From assembly GCA_000697665.1 (NCBI GenBank), contig KL197733.1:66904-130903 (forward strand): a DNA stretch of 64,000 nt, read 5' to 3'. Below, piece by piece: positions 48,914 through 60,862 of this stretch. How positions within the stretch are numbered: position 1 is the first letter of the stretch; each line of letters begins with the position of its first letter. A program made the translations under genes and the position numbers. Under the pieces are notes generated by a model. The model was not told where the DNA came from. It made no database searches and was given only the letters and a program-made list of their open reading frames with translations. Source of the stretch: Jaapia argillacea MUCL 33604 (lineage: Eukaryota; Basidiomycota; Agaricomycetes; Jaapiales; Jaapiaceae).

Positions 48914-51213
48914 ATGGCGGCAGTGAACGATTTCGACTCTGGTACTCGTTCACTTCGCAGAGCAAGGTCTACTGGGGATCTTCAAATCCATGATGGCGAA
49001 CGATCCTTGGCTCGAGCGTCATCGTCTCAAGTGCACGGGCCAGGTCGAATACGGATCTCCACCGATGGCGTCGTTTTTCTCGACAACCCAGGTCAGCCGT
49101 CCGTACAGACCGACCTCAACTTGGAGGAGGATGCCGCCCAAATTAGGGAACTTAACGAGTTACTGAATCTGCGGAGAAATCGCCGCCGTGGGTCTCACCG
49201 ACTTGGGCAGTCGGAAGGAGGGAGGCCCTTCGACTATCCTGGCTCCACAACTGGTCCTGAATCCTGGGATCCACGGCACGATGTCCTGCCGGGAAATAGA
49301 GACGCTGGGTCGAGCGTCCCCATTGCAGGCCCATCGAGGGCACTGGTTTCACCCCATCGTGAGCGTACATGGTCGCCACCTCCTCTAGTAGCCGAGCGAC
49401 CTGAGCACGAGGCTTTTGTCGACCTACCACCACCACGCAATCCACCTCCAACCACCCCGACGTCTCGATACCAAAAACTTATGGCTTCCTTCGGAAGAGG
49501 ACGTCATGCGCCAAGAGGCCGCAAGGCGCTTGTGGCTTTGATATGGAATCTCTCGTTTGGCATCACTCAGGTTCGCCATTTCCTGGCTATCCACCTCAGA
49601 CCCGGCCAAGACGGATGCTAAGCCTTTATTAGATCATTGCGATTGTCGCGATCCTTGCATATGGATCTGGCCGCCGGAGCCCAACAACACCAGGAAAGAA
49701 TGAATGGCAAGCCTGCGCACGACCTTTGGGTGTGTGGGACATTCTTTGGGTTTTGAAGGTTGGGTTAGGTTGTTGCTTAGCATTCTGGGGATGGTCTCGC
49801 GATAGAGCTATCCGTTTGACTACTGAAGCGTGAGTTACCTTCCTCGACTTCAGTCGTGTATGCACTTGTTGACACGCACAGAAGCGATGGCCAGGGCTCT
49901 TCCACCGACGCAGAATCAGGCACCCGCTCAGGCAATGCGAGAACTGCTGCAAGAAGGCAAAGAAACACCACTGTTAACGGCACGTCGGTGTCTGCCATTG
50001 ATACACCAGCCATCACGGCGGCTAACAGACCTCACTCTCGTCTTTACTCTCGGTTCGTCGCATCTTCACCCCCACATGACGTTAAACTGAGCTCCCAACA
50101 GACTATCACTCCTGTCGTCGATGATGACTCTGACCTGGTTCCTAACCGCTCATATCCTCGAATATACATCCGTGAACACATGCCGGCATTCCAGTCCCCA
50201 CCTCTGGTGGCTAACATTTGGCATTTTGTGCATCATGTACTTCGCCGTGCTGGAAGTCGTCATCCTCGGTCTTGTCGTCTTTATCATTGGACCCATCATC
50301 TTCGTGAGGCCCCTACCCCTCTCTAATTCTTATCATTTCAATGAGCTGATGGCATTTGTATTTGAAGCTTCTATGGAACATACTTCTTGTTATCATGGGG
50401 CGTCATCCCCTCCAAAACCCTCATTACATCAAGCCCGAAATCGGGAAACTGCCCAAATCAGTCGTCGAACGCATTCCTTTAGTTTTGTATATACCACCAC
50501 CACCGGACGAGCCCGTGCAAAGTCCAATCACGTTCCCTCCAGCTACCTACACTTACCCGCCCAAACCCCAACAGAAGTCTGCCACTCCTACAAAGAAGAG
50601 ATTCAGGTGGTTACGAAAGCCACGGAAGGCAGATGCAAACGGGGGCAGTGGCGGTGGGATCGATGGGAAGGAGAAGGGGGAGAAGGGAGAACCTGTTACT
50701 TGGGAGGATAATTGGGAGCAGGGAGAGTATCCCTTTGTGAGGTTAGAGGGGAATAGGGCTGTGTGTGCGATTTGTTTGATGGATTTCGAGGAGCCAAAAC
50801 GGATAAAGGAAGCGAAGAAAGCTGAAGAAGCCAACGAGACTGAAGGAGGTAAGGATAAGACGGACGACTCAAAGGGTGCATCGGAAGAGGAACATCGGGT
50901 GAACGAGATTTCTGTGGTCGAGAATGTGACCGAGGAGCAGCGGGATGAGATTTTGAAACTTGCAGATGCCGGGGAAGGTGCACAACCTCTCAGATTGTTG
51001 GCTTGCGGGCATGTCTTCCATGTGAGTGTTTTCAATCATACTTACCATTGGCCATCGCTGACATGTATGGACCGAATGTAGAAAACATGCTTAGACCCTT
51101 GGTTAACCGATGTCTCTGGTCGATGTCCAGTGTGTCAACGCGCTGTCGAACTGCCTGAGAATGAGGACAAGAAAGAGAGTCGTCGGCGACGTAGACGGGG
51201 CGATTCTCCTTGA
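48914..51213 (+). CDS. Membrane-anchored RING-H2 E3 ubiquitin ligase
   Basis: Exons are 48914-49570, 49633-49829, 49882-50052, 50195-50303, 50368-51021 and 51082-51213, giving 639 residues. The N-terminal 215 residues are disordered. Hydrophobic segments follow: IIAIVAILAYG with WVLKVGLGCCLAFWGW in exon 2, and FGILCIMYFAVLEVVILGLV plus LLWNILLVIMG in exons 4-5. These look like three or four membrane passes. The cytosolic C-terminus carries a split RING-H2 finger: CAICLMDFEEP, a long charged insert of about 75 residues, then CGHVFHKTCLDPWL and CPVCQRAVELP. The last intron falls inside CGHVFH/KTC. A basic end (SRRRRRRGDSP) closes it. The long insert between the second and third zinc ligands is unusual for RING domains. 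Exon 3's donor was chosen for phase and is less certain. Confidence 0.85.
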
Positions 51214-52731
51214 GTTTTGACTTTGGATGACGATTCTAATTCGCACCTTCTTTTACATTTTCGTTCTTACTTGGTTTCGATCCTATGCAGCTATATCAGT
51301 AGTCATTAGTACCGCAGTTGTATCTAGAAGGACATTGTGTATGATAGGCAATCAATCCCAACCCCAACCACTCGATTATGAAGTGCACACGAGAGCCCCT
51401 TGACCAGTGGGGATTTTTTGGGTGCGGAGTGCCAGATGCCTGCCCTAATTAGGTCGCCCTGCCCTAAACTCTCAAGAAAGTATAAAATTCCTTCCTCCAC
51501 ATAGTTGTTTCCTTAGAACATACTCAGCTAGGATCTATTTTATAGGTACTAACTCGAGTCTCGCATGTTTACACATGCCGCATCCTTCAAATCCACTCGA
51601 TGACACCCACGCTCTCTCGTATAACAGAGAACATGTCTTTTCGGAGACTCGATGAAGTTTGGTGATCCTTTTCTGCTCGTGCTCTTCGGAGTCGGGTGGA
51701 GGGTTGCCAGCGAGCTGAGCATTTGTCTGATGGATTTCCGTTTGCTAATGTTTGTAGTGGGTTTCGATAGTGCAATAAATATTTGATTTGACTCACCCCT
51801 TCCCGTTGTGATTTTTGAAGTGATCTACCTTCTACCGTGACCACTATGGAAGCCATTCATTGACTGTGTTGAGGCAATTAGATGTTTCTTAATGCATCCT
51901 GCACTTACAATATGGGATGCTGAACCATTGTGATCGCAGCTCGCTTGTTCACCTGGAGCAAGTTGCAGGAACTTGGGACATTTCTCAAACTCAGACAACC
52001 CCCATCCTCCGAAGACCCTGTAGCTACGTATACAATGGCTTAGCAACATTGGGATTGTGTTGGGGTAGAGCCAAGGCAAGGCCCCGGGTTCCAGAAACCA
52101 ATAGCCTAGGGAGGGTTCGGGCGAGTGAGGGATGGTGAAGTGGTCCGACGACATGTACACCGATGTAGTGGCTGAGATGACAATGTGCGCGCATTGATAG
52201 CGTCTCTTCCAAGTTACCCGCCTTGATCGACGTGGTCCAATGGAAGTCGACCGATGTGCGCTTGTTTCCGCAGAGTTGAAGAGGAAGCGATAGCTTGAGA
52301 GGTTTTCGTGGATATCAATGGAAGAGGTAACGCAGACGCACCTATTCGTGTCGGTAGTCACGGGAGATGTGGCGTCCAACGAGGAGTGGTAATCCCACCC
52401 TCGTCTTGGTCCTGCCAGCTCGCCCCATAAATTCGACTGGAGAGAATGTATCGTCCTCACAATACACAGCAAAAACTATGTTCAAAGGTAAATCGAACCT
52501 CCCTTGTTGATAAGAAAGAGCTGGCTGGTTTAAGAATCGACACACTGGGTGCAAAAAGGTCACCTAAAACCGAACGCGGGGAAAGGGTACCCAAAGGGGA
52601 AGAAAAATACAATTAATGTTAGGTGGATAAAATAGGCAGGAGACGCAGAAACTTGAAAAATATAACAGGGTAACTGCGGTCAATTCTCGACCAGATGAAC
52701 TGGATTCACGGGCGATCCTTTAATACCACTC
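51214..52731. other. Intergenic between convergent genes
   Basis: About 1.5 kb. It contains one long minus-strand open frame (51825-52472, 215 codons) without recognisable motifs or gene-like neighbours. I give it no gene call. No repeat or RNA gene seen. Confidence 0.4.
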
Positions 52732-54466
52732 CTACCGGGAGGAGGGAGTCGCTCCGACGGGAAACGATCCGGAGGAAGAAATATACACAAAGGACCTCGA
52801 GCGGCGAGTCCAGTGGCGATCACTCGGGGAAGGGATATCGATGATTTGTGGTGGTTGATTTGGAGAGGATGGGAGATATATGATCTGCGACTGGGGTGAG
52901 TAAGGTAACTGGAGGAAGTTGCTGTATGGTGAAGGGAAGGGATCATAAGATGACGACGGCGGGAAAGGAATGAAATGGGGTTCGGAAAGTGAGGGAGGCG
53001 CGTATACGATTTGTGGGCCGAAGTCTGAGATTGAGGGACTCGCGGAAGGTTTGGGAGGACGATTAACTTCAACCGGCGAGTTGGGTGATGTGGAAGGTAT
53101 GGGTGAAGGAGATTTGGAGCGTTTGCCGGACGCCTTGGTGGTCATCTCTTGATTCTCCCTGGACCTCTTCGGACCCGAGTTGCCGGGGGAACTCTTGTTC
53201 GTATCCCTTCTTTCCCTTGATTTCGGCCTATCCTCAGAACGCCCGTGAGGAGTTTTCGGATGGTTGTTCCGTTCCTCTGGTTTGGAACCTTCTCCAGAGT
53301 TCCTCGAGTTCGCCTTCTCCTTCACATCCTTCGGCTTTGAGCTCTCCCCAGAATTTCTTGTCATGCTCCTTTTTGGGGGGGCCTTTGCATCCTTCCACTT
53401 CGATCTCTGCAGTGTATGCTTTCCCGGATCCTCCTTCACATCCTTGGGCACCCAAGACTTCCCGTTCTCGCCCTGTTTAGGACCCTGCCTCACGTCCTTC
53501 TGCTTCCAACTGTCTTGTGGGTGACTATTCCGACCATCCTGTGGCTTGGTGGCGTCCTTAAGGCTTCCCCTCACTTCGTGCTTCTGTTGGGGTTCAGCAC
53601 TGAAAGCTCCACCCGAGTCGTTCTTCACAGGTTTCTTCCACGACTGCTTTGAACCCTCAGCCTCGCTCTGTTTGGGAAGTCCTGGGGATTGTTGTTGAGA
53701 ACCCTGATTGTGCGCCGTTGGTTTTGCCTTCCCTGGGGCACCACGGCCATCGTGAGCATTCTTAAAGGGGGGAGGACTTGTGACACGGGGTTTCTCGTTT
53801 TCTGCTCTCTGCCGCTCTTCTATTCTCTTGAGAGCAGCCTTGATTTGTGCGTTATCTTTGTTTGTGCGATCTTCACTGCTCAAGGCAACAAAGAGACCAC
53901 GGGACACCACAATTGCCTGGAACATGTGAATTCGCATCTCAGGATGGGGTCGGGCGGAGACATACCGTGAAACTCTGATACTTATTCGCGACTTTCCACT
54001 TGACCTTTTCGATCTGCTTCGCCACGTCATCTGCCCACATACTGGAAATGAGGCGTGAAAACCAGCCTCCTCTCTCAATCATATTCTCGCAGCGAGCGCA
54101 GATGAGTTGTAGATCTCTAAAGGTGACAATTAGGAACGAAGTAGGCGATGGAAGATCAGATGTGACGTACGATTGAAGAGCCACCAGGTCTTCAAGATGT
54201 TCCTTTACGACTTGTTCACCAAAACTTGCTTTGATGAGACGCTCCAAATTCCCATGACTCCGAGCCAGCCTTTCCAGATCTGAGACGGACGAAAGTAATT
54301 CTAATGCTAGATCCCCAGCGGTTTCATCGTTTGCTTTCAACTGCAATGGGACAATTATGAGCACTACAACCATAGCAGACCACGAACAATATCATACCTG
54401 ATCGAATGCTCCTTTGATCGCAATAGCAAGCTTCAAAAGCGAAGACGCTGTGCCTGCGATATCCAT
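52732..54466 (-). CDS. N-terminal helical-bundle protein with long disordered tail
   Basis: Exons are 54466-54398, 54340-54171, 54116-53966 and 53916-52732, giving 524 residues. The N-terminal 150 residues are strongly helical: MDIAGTASSLLKLAIAIKGA, LKANDETAGDLALELLSSV, then GWFSRLISSMWADDVAKQIE and KVKWKVANKYQSFTV. This layout resembles the four-helix N-terminal domains (MLKL-NTD/HeLo-like) that precede NACHT or kinase modules in many basidiomycete proteins. Here no such module follows. Instead come about 370 residues rich in Lys, Ser, Pro, Gly and Asn with loose repeats (NSGESSKPKDVKE, NSGEGSKPEERNN). The end is Pro/Tyr/Ser-rich. The assignment to a cell-death-type bundle is by pattern only. 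It is divergent from NAR1. Confidence 0.7.
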
Positions 54467-55052
54467 GGAGAGTGTCGGGTACGGAAGAGAGAACGAGTAC
54501 GAGATAAGAGTGTCAACTTCTTGACCTTCAAGTACAACACTGCAACGGTGCCACTTGAGTCATCTGCAGGGTGGAGTTCGAGGCGTTTATCTGCGGGTAT
54601 ATCAGCAGACTGGATAGCATGGGTTCTCGTTCCCAATATACCTTCAATGCTGTGCTTTAACGAGAACGCGCGAACAGCTGGACAGCCTGTAATGTGAGGA
54701 TCGTCTGTGGGGAAGGGAGCATAGCAACGCCATGAGCAGAACCCAAGTCTCTCATAGTCCTAATTGCTGTGGAATGGGCCCGTGGACTGGGCAAACGCAT
54801 AGCATCAAGAAGCGGGAACTCCAACGAACTCGAATGTTCAACCTCAACTGCATAGCTTGTCACGAGTAGATGTACGTTTCCAGTCGATCCACCGTTGATG
54901 ATTATATCAAGAACCTTGTCGTTGGAGGGTTATTGCCGATGGGCCGACATAGAACGACGGAGAAACATATCCGGCCCAATTCGCACGCAACTTTTCCGAC
55001 AGTATCCACTCCACTCCATGTCAAAACCAGGTTTGTTTTCTTCCCTCCCATC
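54467..55052. other. Intergenic: divergent promoter region
   Basis: About 590 bp between the helical-bundle gene and NAR1. Minus-strand frames here (54657-54863) have no clear link to the downstream start. Nothing else recognised. Confidence 0.45.
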
Positions 55053-57392
55053 ATGGCTTTCTCTGGTGCCCTCGTACGTTTCTAGCTGTACTTGTACTAG
55101 TCATGCGATCAGACAAATTGACGCTCGCCTCAGACCTTGACGGATCTGAATGACTACATTACACCTGCGCAGGCATGCATCAAGCCAGTCGAACAAACCA
55201 ACCGAATTGAACAGGATCCAGGAGCTGCATCCGTACGTACCATTCCCTCAGCAGGTTGACCCATTTGATATGGTTAGCTGATTGATTGATCATGCTGGAT
55301 AGACTCAGATTCATATCGATTCTAGTGGGTCGTACTACGAGGTCTCAACTGATACCAAGTCAGTCGCTACCACCGTCAAGAAACTAGAGCAGGCTCAAAT
55401 AAGTCTTAATGATTGCCTGGCATGCAGGTGCGTGTGGGCGCTTCTCTGAAACTCAATCCCCCCTATTCAAGTCGGGACTTGTTTCTTCCCGAACGTCGAC
55501 ATCTAACGCACCATGCTTGATCAGCGGTTGCATCACGTCCGCCGAATCGGTCCTCATTACCATGCAATCACACACCGAAGTCCTGAATTTTCTTAGTTCC
55601 AACCCGTCACCCCTATGTTCGTCTCACAAGTCCCCAGTGCTATCGATAGCACCCCAGAGTCTCGCCTCCCTGGCGACCTCGGTATCTTCCACTTCTTCGG
55701 CCCCCACGACCACACTGCACCAAATCCTACGTCGTGTCCAAGCTTTTTGTACCAGCGTTCTAGGTTTCGACCATGTGTTCGATACTACTTTTGCAAGACA
55801 CATCGTTTTGTTGGAACATACCCAAGAATTCATGGAACGAAGAAGTGGAGATAACAGTGATGGTGGTAAATTGCCAATGCTTGCAAGTGCATGCCCAGGC
55901 TGGGTCTGCTACGCCGAAAAAACACACTCCGAGATGTTGCCATTTATCAGTCGAACTAAAAGTCCGCAGCAAGTGATGGGCACTCTGGTCAAGAATTGGA
56001 TGGGGAGAAACTGGGGTAAGAAGTGCGTATTTGTCCTCCTGCCTTTCTGCCTTCCAACCCTTTACCTTTTTTCGTCGTGCTCTATCTTTGCTGTCTCTCG
56101 CCTTCGTCCCACTATATCATATATGACACACACGCCCTAATCCGATCCGCATCCCGATAACAATACTGACGATCTTCGCTTTCTGTTTATGGTGACCACC
56201 ACTTAGACTGAGCGAGATCTACCATGTGACAGTCATGCCATGCTACGACAAGAAACTCGAGGCATCCCGTCAAGATTTCTATTCCGAACTCTATTCGACT
56301 CGAGACGTCGATTGCGTTATCACAACCGGTGAATTGGAGCTTCTAATGCGCGAGAAGGGATGGGACCTGTCTATCCCTGTTCCTGGTGAAGAGGGCGAAG
56401 TTTCACCGTCGATCTATCCCTCTTCACCTCCACCCCCACTTTACCCCGGAAGTGCAGATCTGCACCCTCCTCGAGGCGGTGAAACGTTCGGTTTGAACGG
56501 AGAAGAACCTCCTGCACATACATCTTCCGCAGTCCAGATTCCTGAGTTGCTTTCTCACCCCGGGACCTCGTCTGGATCGTATCTCCATTCTATCATCTCG
56601 GCTTTAACCCTTTCACACCCGTTCCCACTCGAACTTTCCACTCGGACGGTGCGTGGTGCCGATTATGAAGAATATGTTTTGACAAATCCGGAGACGGGCG
56701 AGGTGGTATTCAAGGGTGCGAAATGCTATGGATTTAGGAATTTGCAGAACGTGGTGAGGAAGGTTGGACGTGAGGCTGGGGTGCAGGTTGGGAGGGGAGC
56801 TGCAGGGAGGATGGTGGGAGGTAGGGTTAGGAAGGTGGGCCAGAAAGGAGGGGTAAATGGAGTAAATGGTGAGAGGGAGAGAGGGTATGATTATGTGGAG
56901 GTTATGGCTTGTCCCGGTGGGTGTGTGAATGGAGGAGGACAATTGCGACCGTCGGTCCGCGCCCAGGTAGAGAAGAAGACGGATGAAGAGGGTTACGAGA
57001 GGGATTGGAGTGGAAGTGGTGTGAAGGTGGGAGTTGGGATGGACGATGGAGAAACAAATGTGCAGGGATATGCAGGGAAGTGGGGGGATAAAGATTGGAC
57101 GAAGAAGGTTGAGAGCGCGTACTGGCATGATCTGCCGACGCCTCCTGCATCACCGGCTTTGGAGTCATCCGAGGTGAAAATCAATGGACACGGGCGGTCG
57201 ACGAGAGAGGCCGATCGATATGCCGCTATTGTGCTGAGAGATCTTTGTGAGCCGGAAATTTTGAGTGGTGGAGAAGGCTTGACGTGGGAGACACACATGG
57301 GTGCAATTGCTGAAGAGAAACGTCGACTACATTTCCGAACTCAATACCGTGCCGTCGAGGGTGAGGTCATTGGGCTTGCGGTCAAGTGGTAG
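55053..57392 (+). CDS. NAR1: Cytosolic iron-sulfur cluster assembly factor Nar1
   Basis: Iron-only-hydrogenase-like protein that carries 4Fe-4S clusters and links the early and late steps of cytosolic Fe-S assembly. Exons are 55053-55073, 55134-55232, 55303-55427, 55525-56022 and 56207-57392, giving 642 residues. The start MAFSGALTLTDLNDYITPAQ matches Nar1. The N-terminal cluster ligands include Cys in ACIKP and CLACSGCITS. Later motifs are ACPGWVCYAEKTH, YHVTVMPCYDKKLEASR and VMACPGGCVNGGGQ. It is longer than yeast Nar1 (491) because of Gly/Val-rich and charged inserts near residues 430-560. Exon 1 is 21 nt. The donor at 56023 gives GKKLSEIYHV; a nearer GTAAG at 56015 would break frame. Confidence 0.93.
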
Positions 57393-57693
57393 TTAGCCAC
57401 GTCCTTGCGCACGTACACAGAATGTCGAATGTAGGATTTTATTATCAATTAGACGGTACAGGAATGGAAGAGGATACAGGCAGAGTTCTTCTGTGTAAGG
57501 ATAAATAGGCGTGGATAGCGTGTAAAGCGATGATACAGCATAGCAATGGCGATGGAACATTAGCACAGCGGATACGCGTCGATTATAATGCCAGCTGATA
57601 AACTAGGCGTGAACGAAGTCGAAGGTGATGAGATGGAGGGGGTGATGGTGATGTAGCAAACGGAAAGCTGTGTTCCAGCCACGGGAACTGTCG
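57393..57693. other. Intergenic between convergent genes
   Basis: 300 bp separating the NAR1 stop from the stop of the Cys-rich gene. AT-rich, no open frame of note. Confidence 0.5.
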
Positions 57694-58172
57694 CTACCGG
57701 CGCTGCGCACCAGCGCCGCGATACCAATAGTGGCATTGATCGCAATATTCTTTGGAGACAGCGGTGACTGTTTCTTTAGCGTCAGGGCCAAAATACTTTG
57801 CTCAATAATGTCAGAAAATAGAACAAGGACAAGCGATAACAAACGTACACGTTCACACTGGCAACCAGGACAAGGGTTGGAATGTTTGACGGAATTTATG
57901 CAGTACTGGCTGCGACAGTCTATCTTCCTGACCTTTCTCGTCTTGAAGCTGGTCAGTCCGATGATGATGGAGGAATGTCGGTGCTACTCACCACGACGTA
58001 GTGCTACACGTTGGATGACGTCAGCATCTAGTCCCCAGCATGCATCATCGAAGCAGGGAAGAACTTACCCCGCATCCGTACTTGGTACCTTCTCTGAGTG
58101 AAAGGACCGACGTCAGCTTCTGTTACGACCCGCAGAAGACTCGGACTCGACGTACGTTTCGAGGTTGCACAT
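57694..58172 (-). CDS. Small Cys/His-rich protein, five tiny exons
   Basis: An 82-residue protein assembled from exons 58172-58156 (17 nt), 58093-58069 (25 nt), 58003-57992 (12 nt), 57941-57849 (93 nt) and 57795-57694 (102 nt). All junctions are GT-AG and in phase. It begins MCNLETEGTKYGCGHYVV, continues KIDCRSQYCINSVKHS and CPGCQCERYFGP, and ends with YCDQCHYWYRGAG. The spacing of nine Cys and the C-G-H motif recall a family of short proteins that I remember as common and unnamed in Agaricomycetes (typical start M-C followed by C-G-H and D-C-x-C). Zinc binding is plausible. No signal peptide is seen. Function unknown. Confidence 0.78.
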
Positions 58173-59043
58173 TTCTGGGGTCGGTGCAAATGTGGAAAAG
58201 GTCGAAGTTTAGATGGCGGCTGAGTCAGAATCAAACTTTTAGACTCCCGTGACGAGATCCGATATGGGAGGTGGGATGTACAAGGCAAGTGAGTCCAATT
58301 GTTTGTCGGTGGACGGGATGATTAGCGTTGTCGTCGATCAAGGGTGTTGTGGGGAAGGACGGAGGATGTAGTGTCAAGTTGGAGCAGGGAAGGGTAGATT
58401 GATGGTGAGGTTCGTGAACAAGCGAGGCCGGCTTTATAGTAAGATGCAACAAAGAATCCAGATATAGCTTATTCAGTATGGTCGCGGTGACATACTCTAT
58501 CGTATGAAGGGGAGCAGTGCGAGTCACAAGACGGGTGGAAGGAACGAGATGAAGATGCGATAGCGGAGGCAGAATTTCTGCCGGGTCGGGAGATGTGCTG
58601 ATTGCAAGCACGATAAAGCCAGGAGGAGATCTGATGTGGGTGAGGGTGATGGGTTCGATGCAAAAGTTACTCACCAAGTCGCTCGTTGCCAGCACGGTCA
58701 CAAGGGGTTAAGCCGTGCACCGAAAGCGCAGCCTTCGATCGTCCGGAACTTTCACCCGCGTTTTCAAAGCGTGTCGTCACAGAAACACAATTCGTTTCAC
58801 CTTGACAATAAAATTCTGCAAATAAAGGAGTGTGAAAGAGCCTGCCGGGACTTGAGAGTTGCGGACACATATGGGTACATACCGTCGGGACGGAGACGGA
58901 GGATGGAAACCTTTATTGTTTTTCACCGTCACACGTAACCGAAGTGATTGGCATTTTTAAGCCCACATGACGTAATATTTCTTTTGGGAATTAGGTTTGT
59001 GCAATAATCCCAACAACGCTGTCGCCCAGGGCTGCGGCCCAAA
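58173..59043. other. Intergenic: upstream of the Cys-rich and TLG2 genes
   Basis: About 870 bp between divergent genes. A minus-strand open frame at 58231-58701 (157 codons) lacks motifs and lies directly upstream of the Cys-rich gene. It is probably chance. Confidence 0.4.
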
Positions 59044-60862
59044 ATGTCGTTGCTCTCAACCTCGACGTCCTCCGTTTCGAAAGGCTCTGCGTTCGAGCCC
59101 ACCACACGATCGCGAACCTTGCTTTTTAGATCTTACCGCGACTCTTTACCCCGGTCTTCTCGCTTTTCTCGTTCTCGGCCTAGCTTTCAATACGACGAAA
59201 CTTCTTTCAACGCAGGCGATGAGCGTGAAGGTCTCATTCACTCTGACCCAGGTCATGTCTCTCTCAACATAGACACTTTACCGCCGAAATGGTGCCGTCT
59301 TAATCTCCGGTTTGTTCCATCTATCGAGCTCTGAAGCTCAATTTGTATTAGGGTGGATATAGCAGAGCATGTTGAAGAGATCATAGCTGATACAAGGGCG
59401 AAGAGTACGTCTTACCTTCTCGCCATGTGTTCCCTTTCTAGCGCTTATTTGATCTTTCGTTCCCGTGGTCTCGGGCTGAATACGCCTCTCTGCAGTCGCT
59501 GCTCTCGATAAACTCCACGCCAAACACGTTTTGCCGGGCTTCTCGGACCGATCAGCAGAGGAGAGAGAGATTGAGGCGGCAACCACCGACATAACCAAGG
59601 TATGCAGAATACCAGCTCCATCCGTTCTTCGTCCGAGGTTTATCACGTTTCTGAGCTCGACACGACCCGGTATCAACTGTGAACCGATGCTGATCATCCC
59701 TTTCACATCTCCACTAGAATTTCCGACAATGTCAGATGCTGATACAGCAGATCGGATCGAGAGGAGAACATTCTTTTCCACCGTCATCTTCGTCATCTAC
59801 ATCACGCCACGAAGGTCTAGCTGCAAAGAATGTACAACGAGGTCTGGCAGCTAAGGTTCAGGAGCTAAGCGCCACGTTTCGAAAGAAGCAGAGAGTGTAT
59901 ATGGAAAGTGAGTCTTCATCCCAAGGCTCCGACTTCCAATCGGTGCCTCGCTTTCGTTAATCGATTTCATGCTTGCTGACCATGTCCGATGGTATTTCCA
60001 GAATTACAAGGTCACGCGATCAGGAACCAGGATCTCTTGGTCGCTTCAGGAACTATCTCTCCGCCACTCAAAGGCTCAGAAGGACTATATGCCGTCGACG
60101 AAGATGTCGAAGCAGCAGCGGCTGTGAGTTATCCCTCGCTCCATTTCACTGCGTCACACCTCGCTCAAAGCAGGTCTATCTGTGGCATCGTTATTCTCGT
60201 CCCTTTCGCTGGCACTCTTCTAGTCTAGAAACCAAGCTACCGCACAGGACATGGTCGAGCCTGACTTTCGCCAGCGGGATCGTGAACTCACTGAGATTGC
60301 AAAGTCGATATCCCAATTAGCTGAGCTGTTTAAGGACCTCTCCGCGCTAGTCATCGATCAAGGCACCCTGTTGGACAGTATCGAGTACAATATTGAACAA
60401 ACTGCGGTCCACGTTTCCGAGGCTGTGACCGAGCTCAACGTTGCACAACGGTGAGTTGCGCGTAATTCCTGCTATTTTTTACGTCCTCGTCCGTTGAAAC
60501 ACAGCTGACGATAAACGGATCTGTTCCGTCCCCTTTGGAATCCTTGGTGCTTCCCTCTCCCTCAACTCATGTCTGTTCTTTGTTCTCCCTATGTGTCGGT
60601 TCCTGCATCATCCGATTTTACGTATGGTGCTGGTAGGTATCAGAAAAATACGGGCAGACGGAAATGCATGTTCCTCTTGCTGCTTATCATCTTTGGCCTC
60701 ATTCTTGTCCTCATATTCAAACCCCGTCGATCCTCTTCATCTTCCACTTCACCCTCCCAGAATACGGATACCCTTCCATCTATACCTGATGACTTTCATT
60801 TAGACAAAGTAGCGGAGCTTGTGATTCGAGGTAGACGGACATCTCTGTTTATCGTCACGTAG
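59044..60862 (+). CDS. TLG2: Syntaxin Tlg2 (syntaxin-16 type Qa-SNARE)
   Basis: t-SNARE for endosome-to-trans-Golgi fusion. Exons are 59044-59291, 59352-59404, 59496-59599, 59718-59907, 60002-60123, 60224-60450 and 60637-60862, giving 389 residues. The N-terminus (residues 22-35, RSRTLLFRSYRDSL) matches the Sly1/Vps45-binding peptide region of Tlg2. The Habc bundle follows (LDKLHAKHVLPGF, FRQCQMLIQQIG, NVQRGLAAKVQELSATFRKK). The SNARE motif contains RDRELTEIAKSISQLAELFK and the zero-layer Gln in VIDQGTLLDSIEYNIEQ. A single C-terminal anchor (CMFLLLLIIFGLILVLIF) is followed by a 45-residue Ser-rich tail, longer than usual for a SNARE. The acceptor at 60223, not the nearby 60228, keeps the frame. 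Confidence 0.92.

Noticed and set aside
51825-52472. 215-codon minus-strand open frame
   Set aside because: No motif, no gene-like composition and no splice partners; open frames this long can occur by chance in GC-balanced sequence.
58231-58701. 157-codon minus-strand frame upstream of the Cys-rich gene
   Set aside because: Could be a 5' extension, but no join to the Cys-rich start is needed and no homologous pattern was seen.
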